64,000 bases of DNA from Tridacna crocea (taxonomy: Eukaryota > Mollusca > Bivalvia > Cardiida > Cardiidae): assembly GCA_943736015.1 (NCBI GenBank), contig OX031057.1, positions 56,396,001 through 56,460,000 on the forward strand, given 5' to 3'. This document shows, piece by piece, positions 47,655 to 59,063 of the stretch. A program made the position numbers and the translations under genes. Within the stretch, counting starts at the first letter, position 1. Every line of letters starts with the position of its first letter. The notes beneath the pieces are model-generated. The model had not been told where the DNA came from, searched no databases, and was given only the letters and a program-made list of their open reading frames with translations.

Positions 47655-50600
47655 ATTGCATTGGAAGAATGGAGATCCATGGCCCAAAGTCACATAGAAG
47701 GCCCTATAGCATCCAAAAAGACAGTGCAGGTGTCAAACGCGACTCGGTGTGTCCTGTGGGTTTGTCGATAAAGGCTCAGCAGAAGGTCAAACATGGTGAA
47801 TTTTACTCTATTGTCAATGATGCAAAATAGCAGTGGTGTGACACCCTGAGCGGGATCACACTCATGAAAGGCGCCATTATCGTCCGCATGGTGGCATGTT
47901 TTTTTTTAAATACATACTCGTCTCATTGGGGCACTCTGGACCCGTATTCACCAAGCATTCTTGAGAATATTCTTAGTCTTATTCTCCAAGGTTTTCTACA
48001 TTTGTAAGTAACACAGCTTCTGATTGGCTAAACTGAATGGTTTAGCCTATCAGACGGTGTGTTACTTACAAATGTATAAAATTCTGACGAACAAGACAAA
48101 GAACGTTCTTAAGAATGGTTGTTGAATACGGGCCTTGGTTAATAGAACCAAACTACTTTTCAAGCCTGCAATTTATGCAGCGAATTTCAAAATGACAAAC
48201 ATAATTTTACTCATTAAGACCTGTGCGCTAGTCATTTATATATACAACACCTATAATCTTATGTAAAAGCCCTGATATAAGCCCAGAATGGTTGACTAAT
48301 TATCATTTTTGGTCACGTCTGTTGTACAAAACCCGGTTTATTCCTATATATACTCCTATATATAAAGAAACCGTACACAAAGATTTGAAGTAAACAAATG
48401 TACAAGGGAGGTAATAGAAATAAATTAATAACTTTTTAGGCCAGGGAATCCCTCTCAAGGGATTCCCTTGCCTATAGCGATCGTAAGCTGCCTTTTCAGA
48501 CAAAAATGTTGGACGGTGTGTCCAGTCTATATCGCTGAGTCCGCCAAAACAACTAGTTCCCCAAGTATATACAGAGATTGCTTATCACACGGTGTGAATG
48601 CTTTCCTTTCCTCAAAGCTTTCAGCTGCAAAATGCCATGGAATTGCAAGGGTATTACGACCCTTTAATAACTGACGAGTGTGTGTTTTTTATTCCGTTTT
48701 TGTCCTTAACTTTGACCTAATAAAGGCGTAAGCTAATAAACTTAGCTTTATCCAGCAGTTGTGTATTCCTACGCGATATATACGGTTAATATCTGTAACG
48801 CTCTCTCTTGCAATCCGGATCGTTCATTCTTGTATGGTGAGAGTAACGAACGACAACTCTGCTCGGAGATTGTCTATAACGTTGTGTTGACATTTGAACA
48901 TGTGTGTCACAAAACGCGTCTCCGCTAAAATGCGATTGTAAATAAAGCAAACGACATATAGAATATTGGCCCGTGTTATGTTTATCACTTTTTCTCATGT
49001 ATATCGACTAAATCTAGGGTACTTCAGCGGAATGCTGAAGAAATCGGCCCCTGGAGAAATCGTCCCCAAACTGCTTGGCCCGTGTTATGTTTATCACTCC
49101 GGAGAAATCGTCCCCAAATAAAATTTTAGAAAAATTGACCCCAACATCAAATTTCATCTATATCGTTACTCAAGTTGTCTATAAAAATATTTTTGAAAGT
49201 TCGTTGTCTTTAGTATGTACATGTACATTATGTGTATTATAGTTACCTTTATCCAAGAGTTATTTGGTACTTTTGCAATTGTTTATACTGCCTATTTCAC
49301 ACTGATAGGATGTATTTCACACCTTTAACACCTGTCACAAATAGATTACACCTGTGTGATTCTGAAGAATATGTCTTTGATTGACTTTGATTTGAAACCA
49401 AATAAATGCTTTTTTTTTTCTGTAGTCGTACGCTGGTCATTTAATGTATTTTTATTTATCTCTCTCTCTCTCTCTACTAGTGTCATATGACATACCTGTG
49501 ACCAATATCACTTAGCAGGGGCATCAGTGTCTCTGACACACCTATTTCTAGTGTTCACTAGGGCTTCTGTGCATCCGAATATTTCCGGTCCATAACTTCT
49601 ACAATTGTGGATGGATTTCAAAATAATTTGGCACAATTGACCTCCATCACGAATAGATGTGCCATTTGAAATATCTGTTCAAGTAAGTTCAAGATCAAGG
49701 CCACATTGAAGGACAATTTTTCGTCCGAACCAGAACTCCTACATTTTTGGATAGATTCCGATATAAATTAGCATAATGCATTGTTCTCCATCATGAGTAG
49801 AAGTTCCCTTTGAAACATTTATTCAGGTCCAGGGTCTGGGTCAAGCTTGAGAGTCAAGTGTTCGCGGGCTTGACAGAAGTTGTCCTTGGACAACGGTTAT
49901 GAATTGGGATTAACGTCTATTTATATTATCTAGATATAAGTATCGAAGCTGAAGTCACCGTGACTTGTCCATAAAATAGGTAAGTAAAATAGGTAAACCG
50001 AGCCTAATCGTTTTCCCAAAACAATCCAACCTTTTCATAGTATTTTATTGAGAAAATATTGTGGCTAAAAGAGAATTTGCTTGTAACAAGCAATTCCTCC
50101 CAATTTCCCCCAAAATCTTACTTTTCAATATACACGAAGAATTACTTTGGATTTTCATCTACAACTTCCTTCAAATATGACCAGTTCAAAATTTCGTCGA
50201 CTTGTGGAAGGTAGAGACAGCATAACCAACTGCCATATCACCCCAATCTTTATTATTTATTACATTTTACATTGGTATCTATCTTACATGTATTTTCATT
50301 GAAAGCAATAAAAATAAATATGTTCTTGCGTCATAAATGTAAAAAATAACGTCATTCAGGGCTACAAGACATCACATGTCTCAGAAAATTTAGATGACAA
50401 AAGTTGGTATTGCACCGATTCAATAGTTCAATTTTGACTTGGGATTGTTTACAAGCACGACAAATTACTAAGTATTCTAAGCCATTATCAAGCACCCCAT
50501 AACTGTGAGCACATGCCTAGCTCTGGCTTAATTAGTTTCTGGCTGGTGCTTTCTAGTATCATTTCGAAATTTCCTGTTAAAACCAGGAATTCCAGGGGCT

Positions 50601-51085
50601 TAGTGGAATCCGCTTGTATCCTTGTCCGTCTACCTAATTGTATTAATTAAAATTGGCCTCTTGTGTTGTTTCGTATCCTCAATTTCCTGGCCTTCAGTAC
50701 TATCAGTACTTTGATTTTTTTGTGGACGAGTTCAATAATTCTTTACTTCAAAAACCAACGAGTGTCAGATTCATTTTATATTAACAAAACTTATATTCCA
50801 AAATGTGTTAAACCAGAGGCATACATGTATCATGTGTAGTGAAATTCACAGGAAGCCTGTGTGCTTATTTTGACAGGTACATTACGAAAGAAAAAAAAGT
50901 TCCGAAGAAACTTGCATATATTGATGTTGTTTTGAGTCTACAAGTAATCAAATTAACAACTTTATCACGATTAAGAATTTTGACCACAAATTTCAATTAG
51001 GAACCTTGGTCAGTAATAGATTAGAATGAAACGTATAATTACACAGTATTGACCAAATACGGCACTATTTTCTTATCTCACACGT
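47655..51085. other. lectin 2 to pseudo-exon interval, no gene
   Basis: 47937-48137 is an M2 palindrome. A small hairpin, CAGGGAATCCCTCTCAAGGGATTCCCTTG, lies at about 48441-48471. About 48965-48990 is partly copied at 49077-49100 (TTGGCCCGTGTTATGTTTATCACT). A TC run lies at ~49460-49475. A diverged M1 with core GCTTGTAACAAGC lies at about 50030-50215. 50703-50770 matches the inverted repeat at 62478-62608. No coding exon supported. Confidence 0.5.
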
Positions 51086-51115
51086 GTGTGAGAAACAAAC
51101 CCTAATATTTTTCAC

Positions 51116-51345
51116 AGCTGGAAATTGGTGGTTTGGTCTGAGCGATGAGACAGCTGAAGGGAGATGGGTGTGGCTTAGTTCCGGAAAATCGCCTTCTTAC
51201 AACGACTGGTCACCGCAAGAGCCAAATCAAGGGAAATCTGCTAATTGTGCTGCCCTGTATTAAAGACATAAATATGGCTGGATGGATGCTCCTTGCACGA
51301 ACAGTTATTACGCAATTTGTGAGATTAAACTCTGCAGACAAATGA
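51116..51345 (+). pseudogene. disabled copy of the lectin last exon
   Basis: Follows an acceptor TTTTTCACAG and reads NWWFGLSDE then WSPQEPNQGKSANCA, so it is EPN type. It hits TAA where the other copies have Trp/Asn before the final disulfide region (CTGTATTAAAGACAT). The normal stop is also lost (GAGATTAAACTC). No lectin exons 1-3 lie upstream. Its start resembles lectin 2/3 and its end lectin 1, so it is mosaic. Confidence 0.8.
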
Positions 51346-51349
51346 TGTA

Positions 51350-54290
51350 AAATAAACAAATTTATTTCATCGATAAATTATCGGGAAAGAAAGGTGGATT
51401 TTATAATTTCATCGTTTCGACCAGTGAATTTTTCGTTTTGATAAACTCATTGATGACCTATTCTCGTGAAACATGAACATAAAGCATGAGAAAAATCGAA
51501 CATTTTCCATTTGTATTTCATCACTTTGCTTCATTTCGCCACGCAGTTCCATCTTTAAAGTTACCGAATTTACATTTCACAAGCTTTAAACCCATTTTTA
51601 TGAAATTTTACATGCGTTGCCATTTCTACTTGATGTTAAGAACTACTACTGCATAGAATAGAAGCCGCTTTCAAAGTTTAATCAGTTTTGTACAATTTCG
51701 AATGTTTTGTAGTAATTTTGATAAAATTTCACTTGGATTGCTATATATATAATATGCGACTATTACCATGAAAATTATGCACTATGATGGGTTTGAAAAA
51801 TATATTTCCATGAAAATGATGCTTCAAATGCTTCAAAATTATTCTGTTCTCCTTCACGATATACGTCAAAGCTAAAATTTTATAATTTTCCCATGCTTTA
51901 AAACATTAAACATGTTTACTGATCATAGCATGAACGTCATTGACCCATCAAAAATGAGAAAAAAAAATTAAACCTTCAACACATAATTCTGTGCATTAAC
52001 TCTTTACCGAACCTCTAATTTTAGAATTAACCAAAGTGAAAGTAATTTAAGACATGGAATTGATGGCTAAAATTCTTATGAAATAGGGTAGAAACCATTG
52101 TGGAAAAAGAATAAAGGAATGTGATACCAGCATTTCTCCTTTTCCCACAATGTCATGTTTCAAAAGCCTTTTTTTAGGGTCGTTAAAACTCTCGATTATG
52201 TGGTAAAAGGATAAAGGACCTTGAAGGAAGAAGACTTTTAAAAACTTGTGGGAAATGGAGAAAAAATGCTGGTAATAAGAATTTTTTTCCGTTTCCTACA
52301 ATGTTTTCTGCTACTTCAAAAAATAAATTCTAAAATCTGAGCCGCAATTAAAGTCTTGTCCGCAAATGCTCTCAATTTTGAACAGGTCTGAAATTCTGTC
52401 GTCTATTGAAGAGGTATGCGGAAAAAAAAGAATTATTGTAAGATGTCTTAACCCTTATCCTGATATATATCTAAAATTAAATTTTTTATTCGATTTGAAT
52501 TACCCCAAAATTGCTGTTTTAAACTTAAGTTTTGTGGAATGATATCTCCTTATCGGACAGAGTAGATCAAAGATCAGACTGCACGTTCTATGCGGTCTGA
52601 TCTTGATCTACACTGTCCGCAAAAGGTCAGCTAGTCGCGCTTAGAAGACAAGGGTTAATGGAGATTTCACATAGAAGGCCCAATAGAATCCAAAAAGACA
52701 GTACAGGTATCGAAATGCATTAAACTTCAACCACACTATTCAAAAGAATGGAAAATATTGAATGAATGAATGAATGAATGAATGAATGAATGAAAAATTA
52801 ATATTTTTGACTTAAAGGCATAGTAAAGGCCAAAATAGAAATCATTTGAATTTAAATAATCGCATTTAGAAGTATGAGAAAAGTCTGTTATCGTGTGGTT
52901 GGGCCATATGTTAGTCGCTGGCAGAACAAGAAGAATTTTAAAATCAGGCAAGTATTTGCAGACAACAAATAAAGTGTAAATCAAATGACGAGCTTTGTCT
53001 GAGCAAGAGTAGAAAACATTGTGGGAAAAGAAGAAAATGATAATTACTAGGATTTAGTACATGTCCCGCAATGTCTTCAAAATGCTTTTTTTCTCCTGAA
53101 TAAGACCGACGTAGTTACGGAATCGGCTGAGTACCTTTCTAGGCCATCCTTGTTTACATGCAAAGAGGATCCCATACAAGTCTATGCTAACACAAGGGAT
53201 GCGGTGAGTGTAGACCAAGATCAAACTATAACTAGGCCCGTATTCACCAACCATTCTTAAGGACGTTCTTTGTCTTCTTCTCCAGAATTTTATACATTTG
53301 TAAATAACGCAACTTCTGGTTGGCTAAACCATTCGGTTTAGCCAATCAGAAGTTGTGTCACTTACAAATTTACTTGCGAATGTACAATACCTTGGAGAAT
53401 AAGACTAAGAATATTCTCAAGAATGGTTGGTGAAAACAGGCCCTATTCACATGTGCAGATTCATCTCGTTGACACCCGTCGAAAAGACATTAATGGTGGC
53501 CTATGGATAGTTAAACATGTACCAAGCAGGTCGAGTTTTCACGACCCTGGAATAAAAGATTTTTGAAAAAAAAAAAAAAAAATGAAAAAGAAGAATACTG
53601 GTAACCAACGTTGTATCCCTTTTCCTACAATGTTTTTACCCTTTTTTGACTGCATTTCATCTCTTGTCCGACACAAATGATGTCAGTCGTGGATGAGCTA
53701 AATATTTGTCATCTTCTAAAGAGTGGTTGTGTTTTTAAGTAGTCGTCAACATCAAGTAATGGTAGGGAAAAATGTAGATGGAGTTTCCTTTTTAAATATT
53801 AACCTTTTTTTCTTTAGCCTACGTAGCTTATAGGCCTTTTGCATATAATGTAGATCAAGAAAAGACTGCGCTGAACATGAAGTTTCATTTTGGTTTTACG
53901 CTGTCCGATCAAATGAATATTTTTTATAGATTAAATTTCTTTGAAATGGCAATGTTCGGAAAAAATTTATTTTCTTCGACTCGAAATGTTTATTTGAATG
54001 ATTCAGCAGTTGAACTCTTTTCCACACAATCCTGAGTATTGAAACTCTGTTTAAGCCTATCCCACAATGTTTTCAATCTTATCAAAAACAGAAATAGTAA
54101 TATGTGCCACATCTCCAAATGCTTCAAATTTGGTGTGGTCCAAAATGTTTTTGTTTTATAGGTGGTGTTAAAGGTAAATTCTCTCTTGATATTGGAATGT
54201 TGTTGTTCAAGAGGGGTCCTTCCTTTCCAACCCATTACAGAGTAGTTGACTAATCAGTCAATCGCCAACAAGAACACTCTTTATTTTAAC
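51350..54290. repeat. duplicated spacer upstream of lectin 3, no gene
   Basis: Aligns with 35290-38850, including M1 copies (~52002-52215, 52215-52425, 52870-53100, 53535-53700), an M2 (53234-53444) and the GATCAGACTGCA hairpin (52540-52658). An (AATG)n run lies at 52760-52793. The forward M1 near 54010-54170 has lost its palindrome. Confidence 0.6.
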
Positions 54291-54512
54291 CCTTTACCCG
54301 CCGAAAAACTTGTAAACTTGTCCGAATTGAAAACTTTAGTAGTAGTCAAGTTAAATATAGCTCAAATTATGAGATTTGTTTTTTGAAAGGACTGAAAGCA
54401 TTGAATAAAACGGAGAAAAACTTTGTTACCAGCATTATCTTTTTCCCACTAGGTTTCCAAAAGCTTCTCTGCCTCAGCGATCGCCGAAACTCGGGATTGT
54501 TTAAACGGTTAA
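54286..54512 (-). repeat. M1 MITE before the truncated lectin exon
   Basis: TTAA at 54286-54289 and 54509-54512. It belongs to the same ACCCGCCGA-left-end subgroup as the copies before lectins 1-3. Confidence 0.75.
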
Positions 54513-54537
54513 ACTTCTCACTCAAGATTTCATTTGC

Positions 54538-54616
54538 AGTATGTACAGTGGAGCAACGATACGTTCAAAATGTTCAAGGTGGTAACAAGTGTGTATGTAT
54601 TGTTGTCACTGGCCAG
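54538..54616 (+). pseudogene. truncated duplicate of lectin exon 1
   Basis: The TTTGCAG acceptor, the GTGGAGCAACGATACG leader and the start MFKVVTSVYVLLSLA are present. At about 54616 the sequence then jumps to GGGTCCTTCC, which belongs ~400 bp upstream of the exon. The exon thus lost its neck region through a local tandem duplication. Confidence 0.75.
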
Positions 54617-54681
54617 GGGTCCTTCCTTTCCAACCCATTACCGAGTAGTTGACAAACAGTCAAACAAGAATACTCTTTATT

Positions 54682-54907
54682 TTAACACTTTATCCGCCGA
54701 CAAGCTTGCAAACTTGTCCGAATTGAAAACTTTAGCAGATGTCAAATTAAATCTTGCTCAAATGATGAGATTCGTCGTTTTAAAGGATTGAAAACATTGG
54801 GAAAAAGGAGAAAAAGCTTGTTACCAGTATTATCTTTTCTCCACTAGATTTTTAAAAGCTTTTCTGACTCAGCGATCGCCGAAACTCGGGATTGTTTAAA
54901 AGGTTAA
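54682..54907 (-). repeat. M1 MITE abutting lectin 3
   Basis: TTAA at 54682-54685 and 54904-54907; it ends 53 bp before the lectin 3 ATG. The core is diverged (GCTTGTTACCAGTA). Confidence 0.75.
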
Positions 54908-54960
54908 ACTTCTCACTCACGATTTCACTTGCAGTACCGTGGAGCAACGATACGTTTAAA

Positions 54961-57900
54961 ATGTTCAAGGCTGTAACAAGTGTGTATGTGTTGTTGTCAC
55001 TGGCACTGGGTCAGTGCTCTGGCCTGGATCACGATGGCATGGAACCTAGATGTACGTCAGTGTTCGACTGGGATTATAAGGTCCTTCAAAAGCTTTCTGA
55101 TCTGGAGTCAGAGATTAAGATATTGAAATCAAAGGCTGCACTTTTGCCATCCCAAGGTAATTTTCTTTTTATTTTTTTAAACTCTCGTTAAGCAAATAAC
55201 AGCTAGAATCCTGCTACTTCAAAGTTATTGTTGAGAGAAAATATCTCTTTTGTAGACAATGTATATTCAAAATCAGACAGCAACTTCTGTGCGGTCTGAT
55301 CTTGATCTGCACTGTCTGTCAAATGCCACTGGGTCTCACTTAGGAAGTTAGCAGCGCTAAGATTCAATTAAGAAAAAAAAATATTATAAAATCCTTAAAA
55401 TGCTTAGAGATGATTTTTTCCCGAGGATTGATAATAGTCATTTGCAATGGGATTCATTCCTTTCACACCGTTGATCATTGTTTTCACGATGACTATGTAG
55501 GAAAGCGGCCATTGGCTTTGGAAAAGAAAATAAAAGGTCAGGTTGTTTTTACTGCGACAGTATGACTAAAATAATGAAAACGGCTTTAAACACCATACAT
55601 AGAATACAAGCAAATAGAATGCTTTATGTCGACATTGTAAATGTAATTCGGTCGCCACAATGGTTGACATGCAAAATAGCTTTGGTGGACGAAGTAGATC
55701 TAGATTAGTCTTTTACAAAATGCATTGTCGGATGGACATGCAACATGCGCTACTTCTCCAAAATTACATGTCTTGACAAAGAGATTTTATTTAAAAGGGT
55801 ATAAACCATAAAGCTGGAATATAAGAAAATACTGTAAACCAACATTTTCTTCTTGTCCCACGGTTTCTGTAAAAACCCTCATCTTCTTGGTCGTAAAATA
55901 CGGTAAAGTCTGATCAAGGTCTGAGTCAGCAGTAAAGCCTCGAGTGTTTTCAGGACTGTTTTCACTAGATCATCTCCATTCTTAATCAATAATAGGTGCA
56001 GAGATGAGGGGCAGGGGGGCAAAGGTCAGGCACCTAATGTTTGTAGGGGCACAGGCTACCCCCCTATTTACGATTTTTGAAGTATTTTTGTTTGCATTAC
56101 TATTAAACAGATTCTTTTTAACCCGAAAGACATTTTTTCCCATTTATGTGTTTATCTATTTATCTATCTATCTTATTGTATTCATTTATTTATTTGAATA
56201 AAATCTCCTTTTGATTTTTTATCGGCTTTAAGTGTTTAGCTTTTTACCACACAATCTCCAGTATTTAACAATGCTAGGGATTATATAGCTTTTGAAAAGA
56301 ACGTGCAAAGAGGAGAAAAGGCTGAAAACCAACACTCTCTATTTCATCCACTATGATTTCTTCTTGTTCAAACAAATAATAATTTTCGGTCACTATTACA
56401 TTTTCTTTACAGAGGCTATCAATTCGGACAAGTCCAAAATTTTGTTGTCGGTTAAAGAATAACTGCTGCAGTGCCGTCAGAGCTTTGATTTTTGTTTATT
56501 CTCTTTTTCTTTTTCATATATGAAGGTGACGATTGCAATTGCAAAGATGGGTGGATTTCCTTCAAAGGAAAATGTTACTTTTTCGTGACTGAGAAGAAAA
56601 GTTACTATAAGGCACAGGTATGAATTTTAATTTTCAGGTCGTATTCACTGATCTTCCTATACTGCCCTCTAATTCTACATTTAGCAAATAACGCCGATTT
56701 TGATTGGCTAAATAAACTATTTAGTTGAGTCACTCAGAAATCGCAATACTTACCTGAAGCATTTGGTTCAGCCAATCAGTAATTGCCGTACTTTCAAATT
56801 TAAAATAATCTTTATTCATGCTTTCTTCCTGAAATAAAGTGTGTTATCAGGAGTGATTTGGTGCAAACAGACCCCTGGTTTTCTGCCCAAGACCATAACA
56901 CCATTCGTTCATTTCGGTGGTAAATCAGGGCTTGGTTTTGATTGATGGATTGATTGATTTATTCATTCATTGCTGTTTTACTCAACCTCATTATAGTCAT
57001 ATCAGGGCGATATTTCACCTACTTATGTATGTTACTGTATCACATGTACTCTGATACCGAGCTAGGCTCTGAAGTGCCTTGCCCATGCGACCAGGCTTTG
57101 CAAATAAGGATCGAACATCTTCACAACTGAGCCACGCAGGATCCTATGGCTCGATTTATAGATTAAAGGCCTATGAGCCATGCTCTGGCAAAAAGGGGTT
57201 TGATGCATCAGCGTGATGTATTATACCAAGCAAGTCATCACATAATTATTGATCACTGAATTTGGAGAAAGAAAAGTCCTTTGACATGCAGAATATTGAC
57301 CGACAGCAAAAGCTAAAGGTGTCGATCCAAGTCTACCAACACAGAATGTGCAGGCTAACAACAGCCGATACTTTTTGCAGATAGATCAAATACCATTTCA
57401 ATCATACCTGAGGCAGAACAAAAAGAAACTGCAACGTTTTTACTATTTCATTGTCTCCCTGTCAAACCACAGGTGCCTGGTCACATGTCTGGTATCATAC
57501 AACCCCTCTATATAAATGTAATATATTTCCGCTTCGACCTAGGCTAAGAATGACGTCACTTTAGATATAATGATGTCGATTTTACCACGCTTTCGTTGCA
57601 CTGTGTTTATAAAACCGAATTCACGTATCATGATAGAATTTATCTTCTTCAATTTCAATTTACAGGCCTTCTGCGCAATCCAAGGTGGTAAACTGGCAGA
57701 ACCGTTGACCTTCTGTGAAAACGAATTCATCAAGAGTATGGCACGTAAATTCAAAAGTAATTATCATTTACTAAATGCCAAATAATTAAGAATTAATTAC
57801 GATAGTAACTACAATAATAAGAAAGAATGAATGGAAAGAAGGCAAGAAGGTGTGTGTGGGTGCGTGTGTGTGTGTGTGTGGGGGGGGGGGGGTGTTAGAA

Positions 57901-58959
57901 GAATGTAAAATGTTAGCCAATCCTTACATAAACCTTTTCATACACTATCCCGCGTTTTAAAGACCCTGAAAGATAACGCTTTTGAAAAAAAAAATGAGGA
58001 AAAAGGAGAAAATGCTAATAATTAGCACTTTGTCCCTTTTTCGCGATGTTTTCAAACTTTTACAGATAAATTTCACAATCACATTAAATTTGTATTATTC
58101 CAGTGCTTTCAATACAGATGAGTCTCTTATTTTATAATCTGGGAAAGGGCAATCTTGACCCTGGAGCACATAATGTACTTATACAATCATAAATCAAAAT
58201 CAGACTACACAGAACTTGCATTCTGATCTCGGATCAACACCTTTGTTTATATTATATTTGAAGATATTCTGACAGAAAGTTTCTTGTTATCGAAATATGT
58301 ATGAGCTACACTCCTGTAAAAGACGGTTTAATGGCGTGATTCATGATACCAAACAAGTCCTTACATAATTAAGTATCCATAACAACCATTTCGTCAGACA
58401 GCCTACTGAACCATGAAGTAGAATGATCCTGTAACATGCAAAATAGTGACTTGAAGCAAACGCATTCGAACCAGGTCAACCTGAGAGTGCACTACCCCCC
58501 CCCCCTTTTAACAGAGCATAATTCATTAATGTTTTTGTTTTTTGTGTCTGGAAATCCTTCTCGCATCTAAAAGCCAGTCCAAATAGGTTTTCTTTTTCCT
58601 GGACAAGTTGTTTAAAAAAGTCCCAAAATGCTTCAACTTGGCTATATCTTTTCGTTTTCCTCATTCTAAAAACTCAGATTAGAACATTAATTTAATGGAA
58701 GTTGAATGACTGTACTCTGACTAAACAGACCCTAATATTTTTCACAGCTGACAATTGGTGGTTTGGTCTGAGCGATGAGGCAGCTGAAGGGAAGTGGGTG
58801 TGGCCTAGTTCCGGAAATTCGCTAACTTATGCCGACTGGAAAAATACCCAGCCAAATCAAGGGAGATCTGCCAACTGTGCAATGCTGTGGAGTTCTCATG
58901 AATATGGCTGGGCGGATGACCCCTGCAAGAATGATTTTAACGCGATATGTGAGATTTAA
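54961..58959 (+). CDS. C-type lectin 3 (QPN type), four coding exons
   Basis: Exons 54961-55156 (donor GTAATT), 56526-56617, 57666-57756, 58748-58959; 196 residues; same phases as the paralogues. The signal peptide ends VLLSLALG. Residues 161-163 are QPN, followed by GRSANCAMLW and WADDPC. It is closest to lectin 2: both share the QPN exon, the C-N-C pair in exon 2 and the downstream M1 chain. Introns match lectin 1 in length, so the 4-kb insertion of lectin 2 came later or was never here. AATAAA lies at 59019-59024. Confidence 0.86.
55250..58150. repeat. repeats within lectin 3 introns
   Basis: Same series as in lectin 1: M1 relatives at 55775-55920, 56240-56461 and 57928-58150, an M2 relative at 56640-56800, a reverse tRNA-like SINE head at 57050-57150 and a TG/poly-G run near 57850-57892. 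Confidence 0.55.
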
Positions 58960-59063
58960 CTTTTTGCTGGGAGCCAAACAAATTTGATTTATTTGGTAGT
59001 TTTAAACAAAAATTCAATAATAAAGTGGAAATTATTTTGATCATAGTTAACCGGCTTCTTTAA

